64,000 nucleotides of DNA. It comes from Paucimonas lemoignei (GTDB lineage: Bacteria; Pseudomonadota; Gammaproteobacteria; Burkholderiales; Burkholderiaceae_D). Of the stretch, positions 38,177-51,245 are shown piece by piece; within the stretch, counting starts at the first letter, position 1, and each line of letters begins with the position of its first letter. Where the stretch lies: positions 29,768 through 93,767 of the forward strand of contig NZ_SLZQ01000014.1 in assembly GCF_004342585.1 (NCBI RefSeq). The letters run 5' to 3'. The translations under genes were made by a program, and so were the position numbers. The notes under the pieces are model-generated. The model ran no database searches and had not been told where the DNA came from. It was given only the letters and a program-made list of their open reading frames with translations.

Positions 38177-40255
38177 ATGACCAAACCATTTTTTAATATC
38201 TATTCCCACGATTTTGCCCGCGTCGCGGTCGGCATTCCCAAATGCCGGATTGCCGATCCTGCCTACAATGCGGCGGAAACCATTGCATTGGCAAAAAATG
38301 CTGCAGGCAGCGGCGTGGCGCTGATGGTGTTCCCCGAACTCGGCTTGTCCACCTATACCTGCGACGACTTGTTCCATCAGAGTACCTTGCTGGAAGCCTG
38401 CAAGGAGTCATTGGCTTCCATCGTCGAGGCATCGAAAAGTATTCCCATGGCGCTGGTGGTCGGCTTGCCGCTGCGAGTCCAGCACCTGCTGTTCAACTGC
38501 GCCGTCGTGGTTGCATCAGGGCGCATCCAGGGTGTCGTGCCCAAGAGTTACCTGCCGAATTACGGCGAGTTTTACGAGGCGCGGCAGTTCGTGCCGGCGG
38601 ATTGCGCATCGGTCTCGGAAATCGATTTGCTCGGGCAGACCGTGCCGTTCGGACCGTCATTGCTGTTCGAGGTGGCGAATTTCCCGCTGCTGAAATTCCA
38701 TGTCGAGATTTGCGAGGATGTATGGGTGCCGATTCCGCCATCGTCCTTCGCCGCGCTGGCCGGCGCGACAGTGCTGGTCAATCTGTCGGCGTCGAATATC
38801 GTTGTCGGCAAGTCGGGTTACCGTCACCAGCTGGTCTCGCAACAATCGGCACGATGCCTGTCAGCCTATCTCTATACCTCGGCAGGCAAGGGCGAATCCT
38901 CGACCGACCTGGCATGGGATGGACAGGCGCTGATCTATGAGAATGGCGAGAAGCTGGCGGAATCCGAGCGGTTCTCGGACGAGTCGCATCTGATCTGTGC
39001 CGACGTCGATCTGGAAAGGTTGTCGCGTGAGCGGATGCGCATGACGACCTTCGGGCAATCGGCACGCCGGCATCGCGACGAAGTGGCGAAATTCCGTACC
39101 GTTTCGTTTGCGCTTGAACTGCCGCTCGATAAAGTCATGCCGCTGCAGCGGCACGTCGAACGCTTTCCGTATGTGCCGTCCGATGCGACACGGCGCGACG
39201 AGCGTTGCGCGGAAGTCTATAACATTCAGGTGCAGGCGCTGGTGCAGCGCTTGTCGGCGTCAGGCATTTCGAAGGTTGTCATCGGCATTTCCGGCGGACT
39301 GGATTCGACCCATGCCTTGCTGGTCTGCGCCAAGGCGATGGACCGGTTGGGCCTGCCGCGCACGAATATTCTCGGCGTGACCATGCCGGGCTTTGCTACC
39401 AGCGACAGGACCTTGTTGCAGGCACGTCAGCTTATGGAAGTGGTCGGCTGTTCGGCCAGCGAAATCGATATCCGCCCGAGCTGCCTGCAAATGCTCAAGG
39501 ATCTCGGTCACCCCTATGCCGCAGGCGAGGAAAAATACGACATTACATTTGAAAACGTCCAGGCAGGCGAACGCACCAATCACTTGTTCCGCTTGGCGAA
39601 TTTTCAAAACGGGATTGTCATTGGCACCGGCGACCTGAGCGAGCTGGCGCTGGGCTGGTGCACCTATGGCGTGGGCGACCACATGTCGCATTACAACGTC
39701 AACGCCAGCGTGCCCAAGACGCTGATCACGCACCTGGTGCGCTGGGTGGCGGAAACCGGGCAGATCGGCGGCCAGGGCTCCGATGTCCTCATCAATATTC
39801 TCGATACCGACATCAGCCCGGAACTCGTACCAGGCAAGGGCGGCGACCGTCCGGGACAGAAAACCGAAGAATTCATCGGCCCGTACGAATTGCAGGACTT
39901 CCACTTGTATTACACCCTGCGTTTTGGCTTCACGCCTGGCAAGGTCGCGTTCCTGGCATATTCCGCCTGGGGCGACAAGGAGAAGGGGCGCTGGCCGGAA
40001 GGGCCACACGTGGCGCGCAATGAATATACTCTTGCCGCGATCAAGCGCAACCTGGGGATATTCCTCTACCGCTTCTTCAAGACCAGCCAGTTCAAGCGTT
40101 CCTGCATTCCGAATGCGCCCAAGGTGGGTTCCGGCGGCTCGCTTTCGCCGCGCGGCGACTGGCGTGCTCCGAGCGATTCGGAGGCAACGGTGTGGATGGA
40201 GGATTTGAAGCGGATACCGGAGCAAATTTCCCATGACCGCGGAATTCAGGAATAA
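38177..40255 (+). CDS. nadE: glutamine-dependent NAD+ synthetase
   Basis: Makes NAD+ from nicotinate adenine dinucleotide with ammonia from glutamine. The 692-residue protein has an N-terminal nitrilase-type glutaminase domain with catalytic Glu ([15 protein letters not shown]), Lys ([12 protein letters not shown]) and Cys ([14 protein letters not shown]). The C-terminal synthetase domain has the PP-loop [14 protein letters not shown] (about 372-385), [10 protein letters not shown], and [16 protein letters not shown]. This is the long, M. tuberculosis-like form rather than the short ammonia-dependent NadE. It is followed 45 bases later by the PII gene, a possible functional link through glutamine. 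Confidence 0.95.
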   Translation: MTKPFFNIYSHDFARVAVGIPKCRIADPAYNAAETIALAKNAAGSGVALMVFPELGLSTYTCDDLFHQSTLLEACKESLASIVEASKSIPMALVVGLPLRVQHLLFNCAVVVASGRIQGVVPKSYLPNYGEFYEARQFVPADCASVSEIDLLGQTVPFGPSLLFEVANFPLLKFHVEICEDVWVPIPPSSFAALAGATVLVNLSASNIVVGKSGYRHQLVSQQSARCLSAYLYTSAGKGESSTDLAWDGQALIYENGEKLAESERFSDESHLICADVDLERLSRERMRMTTFGQSARRHRDEVAKFRTVSFALELPLDKVMPLQRHVERFPYVPSDATRRDERCAEVYNIQVQALVQRLSASGISKVVIGISGGLDSTHALLVCAKAMDRLGLPRTNILGVTMPGFATSDRTLLQARQLMEVVGCSASEIDIRPSCLQMLKDLGHPYAAGEEKYDITFENVQAGERTNHLFRLANFQNGIVIGTGDLSELALGWCTYGVGDHMSHYNVNASVPKTLITHLVRWVAETGQIGGQGSDVLINILDTDISPELVPGKGGDRPGQKTEEFIGPYELQDFHLYYTLRFGFTPGKVAFLAYSAWGDKEKGRWPEGPHVARNEYTLAAIKRNLGIFLYRFFKTSQFKRSCIPNAPKVGSGGSLSPRGDWRAPSDSEATVWMEDLKRIPEQISHDRGIQE

Positions 40256-40264
40256 TCGCGGTAA

Positions 40265-40639
<375 letters not shown>

Positions 40640-40650
40640 TCGGGTAAGAA

Positions 40651-40676
40651 AAAAGGCGCATGAAAATGCGCCTTTT
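40651..40676 (+). terminator. rho-independent terminator of glnB
   Basis: AAAAGGCGCAT - GAAA - ATGCGCCTTTT, 11-bp stem with GAAA tetraloop, bidirectional in appearance between convergent genes. Confidence 0.92.
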
Positions 40677-40750
40677 GTTTTTGCAGCTTACAGCGAGCCA
40701 AGGCTTGATTGCCTTCCGCCCTGCTTACCGTTGTCCTTGCCGGACTCTCT

Positions 40751-41389
40751 TTATTGCGCCCTCAGCAGCACCACCAGCGCGCCGGCGCCGCCTTCTGGGG
40801 GCGTCGCCTGGCAAAAGGCGATCACTTCATCCTTTTGCACCAGCCAGTTGCGCACCTTATTTTTCAGGACGGGTTTCTTGTTGACGGAGCCGAGGCCCTT
40901 GCCGTGAACGATACGCACGCAACGCAAGCCGCGCTTGCCGGCATCGCGCAGAAATTCCGCTAATGCCTCGCGCGCTTCGTCGGTGCGCATGCCATGCAGG
41001 TCGAGATGGCTCTGGATTATCCAGTGGCCGCGCCGCAGCTTGCGCAGCACATCCGAGCCAATCCCGGGGCGGGCATAGCTCAAGGCCTCGTCGCTCTCCA
41101 TGAGCGTTTCGATGCTGAACTCGTCCGACAGCGATTCCTGCAGCGCGGCTTGTTCATCCGCTTCGCGCTGGCGCGCTATCGGTGGCGGCAGAGTTGGGGT
41201 GTGGCTGGCCTTGTTGTGCGAGGCCAGCGGCTTGACGTCGCCGATACTGCGCCGGAACAGGTCGGCTTCACGCCGGGCTTCCTCTTCCTTGCGCTTGCGT
41301 TCGGCATCTTCCGCCTTGCGTGCTTCTTCCTTCTGCTTGAGTTCCTTGCTCAATGACTTGAGCGAGGCGAAATCCTTGAAGGTGGCCAT
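40751..41389 (-). CDS. Smr domain protein
   Basis: A 212-residue protein. The N-terminus has a charged coiled coil (residues 10-45, Lys/Glu/Arg repeats). The C-terminal Smr domain carries the LDLHG motif (SHLDLHGMRTDEAREALAEF, about 127-146) and VRIVHGKGLGS (HGxG, about 159-169). Smr domains act as nucleases, or in E. coli SmrB cleave mRNA at collided ribosomes; this protein shares the long N-terminal extension of YfcN/SmrB-type members, so a role in ribosome rescue is possible. It is the downstream partner of trxB (102-base gap). Confidence 0.92.
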   Translation of the reverse strand: MATFKDFASLKSLSKELKQKEEARKAEDAERKRKEEEARREADLFRRSIGDVKPLASHNKASHTPTLPPPIARQREADEQAALQESLSDEFSIETLMESDEALSYARPGIGSDVLRKLRRGHWIIQSHLDLHGMRTDEAREALAEFLRDAGKRGLRCVRIVHGKGLGSVNKKPVLKNKVRNWLVQKDEVIAFCQATPPEGGAGALVVLLRAQ

Positions 41390-41490
41390 GATGCTTAACC
41401 GTATGTGCGATCCAATCCGGCGGGCGGAGATTCATTATTCAGAGCCCGCCTTGCGGAAACGCCTTCCATGACGGAAGGCATCGAGGGTTA

Positions 41491-44917
<3,427 letters not shown>

Positions 44918-44926
44918 GACTGAATT

Positions 44927-45640
44927 TTGAAATTGATGAAAGAACTGCGGAAAGATCAGCAGAAAGAGCGGCGCGTCGTGCGTGCGTTTTCGATTGCTGG
45001 ATTGCCCACTTGGCGTTCGCTGCTATGCGCCGGCGCTGCGGCACTTGCCATGCTGCCGGGGATTGCGACGGCATCCGCCCTCGAACAATTCAAATCTTTC
45101 GTCGCCACCGCCAAGTCGGCGCAGGGCGAATTTTCCCAGCGCCTGGTCAAGATGGACAAGGATGGCAAGGCCCGCGTTTCGCAGGAGTCGACCGGCACCT
45201 TTATCTTTTCGCGTCCAGGCAAATTCATCTGGACTTACCAGAAGCCGTACGAGCAGGTGCTGCAGGCCGACGGCGAAAAACTGTATATCTACGATAAGGA
45301 CCTGAACCAGGTCACGGTGAAAAAGCTGGGCAATGCGCTGGGTTCTTCGCCGGCCGCCATCCTGTTCGGCAGCAATGACCTGGAAAAGAATTTCGTCCTG
45401 AAGGAAGCCGGCGCGAAGGATGGCCTGGAATGGATGCAGGCTACGCCGATGGCAAAAGATACGACATTCGAGCAGATCGGCATCGGCATGAAGAATGGCG
45501 TGCCGCATGCAATGGAATTGCGCGATTCATTCGGCCAGGTGTCGGTGCTCACCTTCAAGAAGTTTGAAAAGAATCCGCCGGTGAAGCCTGCGCAGTTCAA
45601 ATTCGTCGTTCCCAAGGGTGCCGACGTTTTCGAGCAATAG
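44927..45640 (+). CDS. lolA: outer-membrane lipoprotein carrier protein LolA
   Basis: Periplasmic chaperone that receives lipoproteins from LolCDE and hands them to LolB. The 237-residue precursor has a long positively charged N-terminus and a hydrophobic signal core (SLLCAGAAALAMLPGIATASA, cleavage near residue 47). The mature half-barrel starts LEQFKSFVATAKSAQGEFSQRLV and includes STGTFIFSRPGKFIWTYQKPYEQVLQADGEKLYIYD, the typical LolA core. The n-region is longer than usual. The start is either TTG 44927 (TAGGA 7 bases upstream) or ATG 44936. It lies between ftsK and rarA. Confidence 0.94.
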   Translation: MKLMKELRKDQQKERRVVRAFSIAGLPTWRSLLCAGAAALAMLPGIATASALEQFKSFVATAKSAQGEFSQRLVKMDKDGKARVSQESTGTFIFSRPGKFIWTYQKPYEQVLQADGEKLYIYDKDLNQVTVKKLGNALGSSPAAILFGSNDLEKNFVLKEAGAKDGLEWMQATPMAKDTTFEQIGIGMKNGVPHAMELRDSFGQVSVLTFKKFEKNPPVKPAQFKFVVPKGADVFEQ

Positions 45641-45662
45641 ACCAGGCATCAGCAGACATTCC

Positions 45663-46958
45663 ATGGCTTCCATTCCTCTTGCCGAGCGCCTGCGTCCGCA
45701 GAGCCTCGACGAAGTCATCGGCCAGCAACACCTGCTCGGTCCCGGCAAGCCTTTGCGCGTGGCTTTCGAGTCAGGCGAGCCGCATTCGATGATCCTGTGG
45801 GGGCCGCCCGGCGTGGGCAAAACCACGCTGGCGCGGCTGATGGCGTTAAGCTTCAATGCTGAATTCATCGCCTTGTCGGCAGTGCTGTCGGGCGTGAAGG
45901 ATATCCGCGAAGCGGTCGAACGCGCCGAACTTGTGCGCGCCACCTCGGGCCGACGCACGATTCTTTTCGTCGATGAAGTCCACCGCTTCAACAAGAGCCA
46001 GCAGGATGCCTTCCTGCCGCATGTCGAAAGCGGCTTGTTCACCTTCATCGGCGCCACGACTGAAAACCCTTCCTTCGAAGTCAACAGCGCCTTGCTGTCG
46101 CGCGCGGCGGTGTATGTGCTGAAGTCGCTGGCGGATGAGGATCTCGATGCGCTGGTGGACCGTGCCTGCATTGAGGAACTCGCCGGCCTGGATTTTGAAC
46201 CGGAAGCGAAGGGCATGCTGATCGCCAGCGCGGACGGCGATGGAAGAAAGCTGCTGAACAACCTGGAAATCGTGGCGCGCGCTGCTGAATCAAAGGGTCA
46301 GGAGGAAGTCGACAAGGCATTGCTGGCCGAATGCCTCGGCGATGCCTTGCGCCGCTTCGACAAGGGCGGCGATGCGTTTTACGACCAGATCTCGGCGCTG
46401 CATAAATCCGTGCGCGGCTCCAACCCGGATGCCGCGCTGTACTGGCTGGTGCGGATGCTCGATGGCGGCACCGATCCGCGTTATCTGTCGCGCCGGCTGA
46501 TTCGAATGGCGGTGGAAGATATCGGCCTTGCCGATCCGCGCGCGTTGCGGCTGACGCTGGATGCCGCCGAAACCTACGAGCGGCTCGGTTCGCCGGAAGG
46601 AGAACTGGCGCTGGCGGAGGCGGTGGTGTTTCTTGCCTGCGCCGCCAAGTCGAATGCCGTCTATAAGGCCTATAACGCGGCGCGCGCCTTCGTCGCCAAG
46701 GACAAGTCGCGCGGTGTGCCCGAGCATTTGCGCAATGCGCCGACCAAGCTGATGAAGGAGCTCGGCTACGGCAAGCTGTACCGCTATGCGCATGACGAAC
46801 CCGATGCCTACGCAGCGGGCGAAACCTATCTGCCGGAAGGGATGACTGAGCCTGGCTGGTACAAGCCTGTGCCTCGGGGGATGGAAATCAAGCTTGGCGA
46901 AAAGCTGGCCTATCTGAAATCGCTGGACGATGCGGCACGCAAGAAGGATAAAAAATAA
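45663..46958 (+). CDS. rarA: replication-associated recombination protein A (MgsA/RarA)
   Basis: AAA+ clamp-loader-like ATPase acting at stalled replication forks. The 431-residue protein begins MASIPLAERLRPQSLDEVIGQQHLLGPGKPL. Walker A is GPPGVGKTTLARLM (about 47-60) and Walker B is TILFVDEVHRFNKSQQDAFLPHVE. Sensor 1 is FIGATTENPSFEVNSALLSR, and the C-terminal MgsA_C region includes ALYWLVRMLDGGTDPRYLSRRL and LPEGMTEPGWYKPVPRGMEIKL. ATG 45663 is chosen; the frame is open upstream into lolA. A terminator follows 40 bases after the stop. Confidence 0.96.
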   Translation: MASIPLAERLRPQSLDEVIGQQHLLGPGKPLRVAFESGEPHSMILWGPPGVGKTTLARLMALSFNAEFIALSAVLSGVKDIREAVERAELVRATSGRRTILFVDEVHRFNKSQQDAFLPHVESGLFTFIGATTENPSFEVNSALLSRAAVYVLKSLADEDLDALVDRACIEELAGLDFEPEAKGMLIASADGDGRKLLNNLEIVARAAESKGQEEVDKALLAECLGDALRRFDKGGDAFYDQISALHKSVRGSNPDAALYWLVRMLDGGTDPRYLSRRLIRMAVEDIGLADPRALRLTLDAAETYERLGSPEGELALAEAVVFLACAAKSNAVYKAYNAARAFVAKDKSRGVPEHLRNAPTKLMKELGYGKLYRYAHDEPDAYAAGETYLPEGMTEPGWYKPVPRGMEIKLGEKLAYLKSLDDAARKKDKK

Positions 46959-46998
46959 GGCTTGCCGCCACTGCTTGCCTTTGACAAGCTGCCTCCGG

Positions 46999-47032
46999 AA
47001 CGCTCTTGCCCGATAAGGGAAGAGCGTTTTTT
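46999..47032 (+). terminator. rho-independent terminator of the ftsK-lolA-rarA transcript
   Basis: AACGCTCTT ... AAGAGCGTT stem followed by a T run. It separates the core genes from the accessory cluster that starts at 47.1 kb. Confidence 0.88.
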
Positions 47033-47046
47033 ATTTGTACTGCTAC

Positions 47047-47075
47047 TTGACAGGCCGATTCATTAGGCCTAAGTT
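47047..47075 (+). promoter_or_regulatory. sigma-70 promoter of the accessory catabolic cluster
   Basis: A perfect -35 TTGACA (47047-47052) and a weak -10 TAAGTT (47070-47075), with exactly 17 bases between. The -10 end touches the palindrome starting at 47074, so a repressor bound there would block polymerase. Confidence 0.5.
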
Positions 47076-47107
47076 GCGAATCATGAATCGAGATTCATGA
47101 TTCGCAA
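47074..47107. promoter_or_regulatory. perfect 34-bp palindrome, probable operator
   Basis: Left arm TTGCGAATCATGAATC, two-base centre GA, right arm GATTCATGATTCGCAA: 16 of 16 positions pair. It begins at the -10 region and ends 24 bases before the first gene. Without a T run it is not a terminator. The length and symmetry suit a TetR-family dimer pair, and a TetR gene (51246-51983) sits in the same cluster; that pairing is inference. Confidence 0.6.
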
Positions 47108-47130
47108 ATAAATAAATTATGGAGACTGCC

Positions 47131-47910
47131 ATGCCCGAAAAGATGCGGGATATCGTGGTAATTACCGGCGGCGCAAGCGGCATCGGCGCGAGTTGCGCGG
47201 AATTGCTTGCCAAGGACGGTTATCAAGTGGTGCTGGCCGATGTTCAGCTGGAGCTGGCGCGCGAGGTTGCTGCCCATGTCGGCGGACTTGCTTTTGCCTT
47301 TGACGCTACTGACGAACATAGCATCCGCGATCTGGCGCAGCGCGTCGAGCAGGAAGCTGGGCCTGTGTATGGCCTGGTGAACAGCGCCGGCATCACCCAG
47401 AAGCCCTTGCCGCCGGAAAAGTTTGATCTGGCCGAGTGGGACCGCGTGCAGAACATCGATTTCCGCGGCTCCTATATCGCCGCACTGGCCTTCTCGGAAG
47501 GCATGCGCGCTCGCAAGCGTGGCGCCATCGTCAATATTTCTTCCGTAGCCGGCTCGAGTTCGATGCCGCTGCATTCCTATGCACCCGCCAAGGCAGCGGT
47601 GATCAGCATGACGCAATGTCTGGCGGCTGAGTGGGGGCCGTCCGGTATCCGCGTCAACGCAGTGGCCCCCGGCTATACCCTGACGCCGATGCTGCAGGAG
47701 CAAATCGACCGCGGCCATCGCGAAGTCAGCGGCGCCCTGCAGAACACGCCGTTGGGGCGTCTGGTGCTGCCGTCGCAGGTGGCCGATGCGGTCGCTTTCC
47801 TCTTGTCGGAACGTGCCAGTGCGATTACCGGCGTTAACCTGCCGGTAGACGGCGGCTGGCTGGTCGGCTGCACCTGGGATATGTACGGCGGCCTGCGCCG
47901 GCCGGCATGA
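47131..47910 (+). CDS. SDR family NAD(P)-dependent oxidoreductase (first gene of cluster)
   Basis: A 259-residue classical short-chain dehydrogenase. The cofactor motif TGGASGIG (about 12-19) is followed by an acidic residue in VVLADVQLE, which suggests NAD(H). The NSAGIT segment corresponds to NNAG. The catalytic Ser is in VNISSVAGSSS, Tyr and Lys are in YAPAK, and the C-terminal part is TGVNLPVDGGWLVGCTW. ATG 47131 has GGAGA 7 bases upstream and is preferred to ATG 47119. It is the first gene after the promoter/palindrome, and the dehydrogenase-complex genes follow after 58 bases. It probably oxidises a hydroxyl group on the pathway substrate. Confidence 0.92.
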   Translation: MPEKMRDIVVITGGASGIGASCAELLAKDGYQVVLADVQLELAREVAAHVGGLAFAFDATDEHSIRDLAQRVEQEAGPVYGLVNSAGITQKPLPPEKFDLAEWDRVQNIDFRGSYIAALAFSEGMRARKRGAIVNISSVAGSSSMPLHSYAPAKAAVISMTQCLAAEWGPSGIRVNAVAPGYTLTPMLQEQIDRGHREVSGALQNTPLGRLVLPSQVADAVAFLLSERASAITGVNLPVDGGWLVGCTWDMYGGLRRPA

Positions 47911-47968
47911 CGGCAATCTGCTTCTTCACGTTATTCAACCGATAGGCAAGCGCAAGCTTTGCATCCAA

Positions 47969-48943
47969 ATGAGCAAAAAACAAGACAGCCAGGACCTTCT
48001 GGCGCTATATCGCACCATGCGCTTGGTGCGGACGGCGGAAAGCAGCCTGATCAAGTTGTTCGCCGATAGTGAAATCCCCGGCTTCATCCATCTGAGCATC
48101 GGCCAGGAGGCGGTTGCCGCGGGCGTGATGGCGGCATTGAAAGAATGCGACACGGTGGCGACTACCCATCGCGGCCATGGACATGTCATCGCGCGCGGCA
48201 TGGATCTCGACCTGTTTTTCAAGGAATTGATGGGCAAGGATGGCGGCATCTGCCGCGGTCGCGGTGGTTCCATGCATGTGGCCGACAGGGGCAAGGGTAT
48301 CCTGGGCGCGAATGGCATTGTCGGCGCAGGCATTCCGATCGCCTTGGGCAGCGCGCTGGCCCATTCCGTGCGCGGCACCGGCGGCTTGGCAGCGGGATTT
48401 TTCGGCGATGGCGCAATGGCAGAAGGCATGCTGCACGAAAGCCTGAACATGGCGGCGCTGTGGCAACTGCCGATCCTGTTCGTGTGCGAAAACAATGGCT
48501 GGTCCGAATTTTCACCGACGAAGGAACAGTTTGTCGCCGAGCTGAGCGAACTGGCCCGGGCTTTCCATATTCCCCATGTGCAGGTGGATGGCAACGATGT
48601 CGAGGCAGTGGCGGACGCGGCATGCGAACTGGCGGCGCAAGCACGCACCGGAGCACCGCGAATCCTCGAATGCCGCACGCACCGCATGAGAGGCCATTAC
48701 GAAGGAGATGCGCAGAAATACCGCATCGCCGAGGAACTGCAGGCTGCTGACGGCCGTGATCCGCTCAGGCTGGCGCAAGACGAGCTTCAACGGCGTGGTG
48801 TCGCCCGCGTCGCAATCGACGCGCTAGACGCCGAGGTGGAAGCCGCGGTGGCGGAGGCCGTGCAGGCCGGTCGCGCCGACCGGCAGCCGGATTTCGCGCA
48901 GGCTTTCGCGGATGTCTATACCAACGCTGCGGCAAGAGGATGA
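47969..48943 (+). CDS. thiamine-diphosphate dehydrogenase E1 alpha subunit (AcoA/PDH type)
   Basis: Alpha subunit of a heterotetrameric E1 of the acetoin/2-oxoacid dehydrogenase family. The 324-residue protein has FIHLSIGQEAVAAGVMAAL near the N-terminus, HRGHGHVIARGMDL, and GGSMHVADRGKGILGANGIVGAGIP. The ThDP motif begins GDGAMAEGML and ends in CENN (GDG-x(n)-NN, about residues 151-180). The loop RMRGHYEGDAQKYR is closer to AcoA than to pyruvate dehydrogenase. Its stop overlaps the beta-subunit region, so E1alpha-E1beta-E2 is translationally tight. The substrate is unknown: an acyloin or a 2-oxoacid. Confidence 0.92.
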   Translation: MSKKQDSQDLLALYRTMRLVRTAESSLIKLFADSEIPGFIHLSIGQEAVAAGVMAALKECDTVATTHRGHGHVIARGMDLDLFFKELMGKDGGICRGRGGSMHVADRGKGILGANGIVGAGIPIALGSALAHSVRGTGGLAAGFFGDGAMAEGMLHESLNMAALWQLPILFVCENNGWSEFSPTKEQFVAELSELARAFHIPHVQVDGNDVEAVADAACELAAQARTGAPRILECRTHRMRGHYEGDAQKYRIAEELQAADGRDPLRLAQDELQRRGVARVAIDALDAEVEAAVAEAVQAGRADRQPDFAQAFADVYTNAAARG

Positions 48944-48948
48944 GAAAA

Positions 48949-49929
48949 ATGGCTGAAATGCGTTACATGGAAGCGGTCAACCGCGCATTGCAGGATGCGA
49001 TGAGCGCCGACGAGAGCGTGATCGTGATGGGCGAGGATGTTGCCCAGGCTGGCGGTTCATTCAAGGCTACGCGCGGCCTGTTGCCGGTTTTCGGCAAAAA
49101 GCGCGTCATCGATACGCCGATTTCGGAATCTTCCATCGTCTCGGCGGCTGTCGGCGCCGCCATGACCGGCCTGAAGCCGGTGGTGGAGATCATGTTCATG
49201 GATTTCATCACCTTGGCCATGGATGCCATGGTGAACCAGGCGGCCAAGGCCCGTTTCATGTTTGGTGGTCAGTTCAGCGTACCGATGGTCCTGCGCACGC
49301 CCCATGGCGGTGGCTTGAACGCCGGCCCGCAGCACTCCCAATGCCTGGAAGCATGGTTCGCCCATGTGCCCGGCCTCAAAGTGCTATGTCCGTCGAATCC
49401 GCAGGATGCTTACAGCCTGCTGCGCGCGGCAATCAGCGATCCCGATCCGGTGCTGTTCATCGAGCATAAGGCGATGTACGGCAAGCGCGGCGAGGTCGAT
49501 ACCACCGTCGAAACGTCGATTGGCAAGGCCAGGATCGTGCGCCCGGGACGCGATGTCACCATCGTAACCTACGGCAGCACGGTGCAGGCATCGCTGCATG
49601 CAGCGGTGCAGCTCGCAAGTGAAAATATCGAGGCCGAAGTGATCGACCTGCGCTCGCTGCAGCCATGGGACGAAGAGACCGTGTATGAATCCGTGGCCCG
49701 CACCCATCGCGTGGTGGTCGCTCACGAGGCGGTCAAGTCTTACGGCTGCGGCGCGGAGATTGCTGCCAGCATTACGGAAAACGTCTTTTACGAACTGGAT
49801 TCACCGGTGCTGCGTGTCGGTTCGCCTTTCATGCCGATACCTTTCGCCACTTCGCTCGAAGCGGAGTATGCAGTCAAGCCCGCCGATATCGCCGACGCCG
49901 CGCGTGTTGCCATGGCGGGCGGCCGGTAG
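48949..49929 (+). CDS. thiamine-diphosphate dehydrogenase E1 beta subunit (AcoB/PDH type)
   Basis: A 326-residue transketolase-pyrimidine-domain protein. MAEMRYMEAVNRALQDAMSADESVIVMGEDV is followed by FGKKRVIDTPISESSIVSAAVGAAMTGLKPVVEIMFMDF, with the conserved Glu that activates ThDP. FMFGGQFSVPMVLRTPHGGG and the C-terminal transketolase-C domain (VIDLRSLQPWDEETVYESV, HEAVKSYGCGAEIAA) complete the subunit. ATG 48949 lies 8 bases after AGAGGA; the earlier ATG at 48940 overlaps the E1alpha stop and has no spacing for a ribosome binding site. It forms the E1 heterotetramer with the preceding gene. Confidence 0.92.
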   Translation: MAEMRYMEAVNRALQDAMSADESVIVMGEDVAQAGGSFKATRGLLPVFGKKRVIDTPISESSIVSAAVGAAMTGLKPVVEIMFMDFITLAMDAMVNQAAKARFMFGGQFSVPMVLRTPHGGGLNAGPQHSQCLEAWFAHVPGLKVLCPSNPQDAYSLLRAAISDPDPVLFIEHKAMYGKRGEVDTTVETSIGKARIVRPGRDVTIVTYGSTVQASLHAAVQLASENIEAEVIDLRSLQPWDEETVYESVARTHRVVVAHEAVKSYGCGAEIAASITENVFYELDSPVLRVGSPFMPIPFATSLEAEYAVKPADIADAARVAMAGGR

Positions 49930-49953
49930 CAGCGGCCTCACTCAGGAATGCCA

Positions 49954-51231
49954 ATGAAACGCAAATTACTGATGCCGAAACTGGGCTTGACCATGACGGA
50001 AGGAGTCATCGCGGAATGGTCCATCCCGGTAGGCGGAACGTTCAAGACCGATGATGTGCTGTTCGTGGTGGAAACCGACAAGGTTGCCAACGAGATTCCG
50101 GCCGAAAGCAGCGGCGTGCTGACCGAGGTGGTTGCCAAGACCGGGCAGACGGTGGCGGTAGGTGAAGTCATCGGCTACTGGGATGACGGAATTGCCGGCG
50201 AGGAGCCGGCGGTTGCTCCAGGCGATGCTGGCGGCGGGCTGCCACCACACATTGCCACGCATATGCCGGCTCCGGCCCCTGCGCTGCAAGGCAGTGCCGG
50301 TGAGCCGGCAGCACGTGTGCGTTCCTCGCCCATGGCACGGCGCATTGCCGCCATGGAGAACGTCGATCTCGCCGTCGTGACCGGCACGGGTCCGCGCAAC
50401 GCGGTGCGAGCACAGGACGTGCGCGACTATCTGCAGGCGCGCGCAGCGGCCGTTCCCGCGCCAGCCTCAGCGGCACAACCCATGCCAGCTCCGACACCCG
50501 TGCCGTCCTCGGCAGGCGCTGGCGGAATCGATGCCGGCGAACGCATCAAGCCCAGCCTGGTGCAGGCGGCAACGGCGCGACGCCTGACCGCTGTCAAGCA
50601 GCAGGTTCCGCATTTCTATCTGGCGGTCGAGGCGGAAGTATCGAAGCTTCTGGCGCTGCGCGCCGAGATCAATGCGCAGGAACCGCCGGTACGCCTGACC
50701 ATCAACCATTTCGTCGTGGCCGCAGTCGGGCGCGCGCTGCTCGATCTACCTGATGCCAATGCTGTATGGGCGGATGGCGAGATTCTGCGATTTTCCAGCG
50801 CCGACGTCGGCGTGGCCGTCAATTCCGATAAGGGCTTGTTCGTGCCGGTTCTGCGCGATGCCGGAAGGCTCAGCCTGAATGCTCTCGCGCTGGCCAGCAG
50901 CCGCCTGGTCGAGCGGGCGCGCGCTGGTGCCCTGACGGCGGCGGAGATGCAGGGAGGAGCGATTACCGTATCCAATGCCGGCATGTTCAACGTCAAGTTC
51001 ATGACGCCGATTATCAATCCGGGTCAGGCCATGATCCTGGGCGTGGGCAGCATCAGCAGGCAGTTCCGGCCGGATGCCGAAGGGCGTCCCGCGCTGACCC
51101 AGGAAATGGGGCTGGTGCTGGCCGGCGACCATCGCCTGCTGGACGGCGTTTCCGGCCTGCGCTTCCTCAATCGCGTCACACACTATCTCGAGCGACCGCT
51201 GCTGCTCATGCTTGGCCATGGCGACAAATAA
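49954..51231 (+). CDS. dihydrolipoamide acyltransferase E2 component
   Basis: A 425-residue E2. The single lipoyl domain (1-78) has Lys43 in VVETDKVANEI. An Ala/Pro/Gly-rich linker precedes the peripheral-subunit-binding domain (about 125-162, RVRSSPMARRIAAMENVDLAVV and GPRNAVRAQDVRDYL), and a second Ala/Pro linker follows. The catalytic domain contains the invariant GDHRLLDGVSG (HxxxDG) near the C-terminus. It transfers the acyl group made by E1 to CoA. No E3 (lipoamide dehydrogenase) gene is nearby, so the complex must borrow a housekeeping E3. ATG 49954 sits 6 bases after AGGA and is preferred to 49948. Confidence 0.93.
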   Translation: MKRKLLMPKLGLTMTEGVIAEWSIPVGGTFKTDDVLFVVETDKVANEIPAESSGVLTEVVAKTGQTVAVGEVIGYWDDGIAGEEPAVAPGDAGGGLPPHIATHMPAPAPALQGSAGEPAARVRSSPMARRIAAMENVDLAVVTGTGPRNAVRAQDVRDYLQARAAAVPAPASAAQPMPAPTPVPSSAGAGGIDAGERIKPSLVQAATARRLTAVKQQVPHFYLAVEAEVSKLLALRAEINAQEPPVRLTINHFVVAAVGRALLDLPDANAVWADGEILRFSSADVGVAVNSDKGLFVPVLRDAGRLSLNALALASSRLVERARAGALTAAEMQGGAITVSNAGMFNVKFMTPIINPGQAMILGVGSISRQFRPDAEGRPALTQEMGLVLAGDHRLLDGVSGLRFLNRVTHYLERPLLLMLGHGDK

Positions 51232-51245
51232 GGAAAGGTGCGGCG

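Noticed and set aside
41417..41451. GGCGGGC...GCCCGCC hairpin downstream of trxB as a terminator
   Set aside because: No T run on the minus strand and trxB is close to the next same-strand gene; a stem alone is weak evidence.
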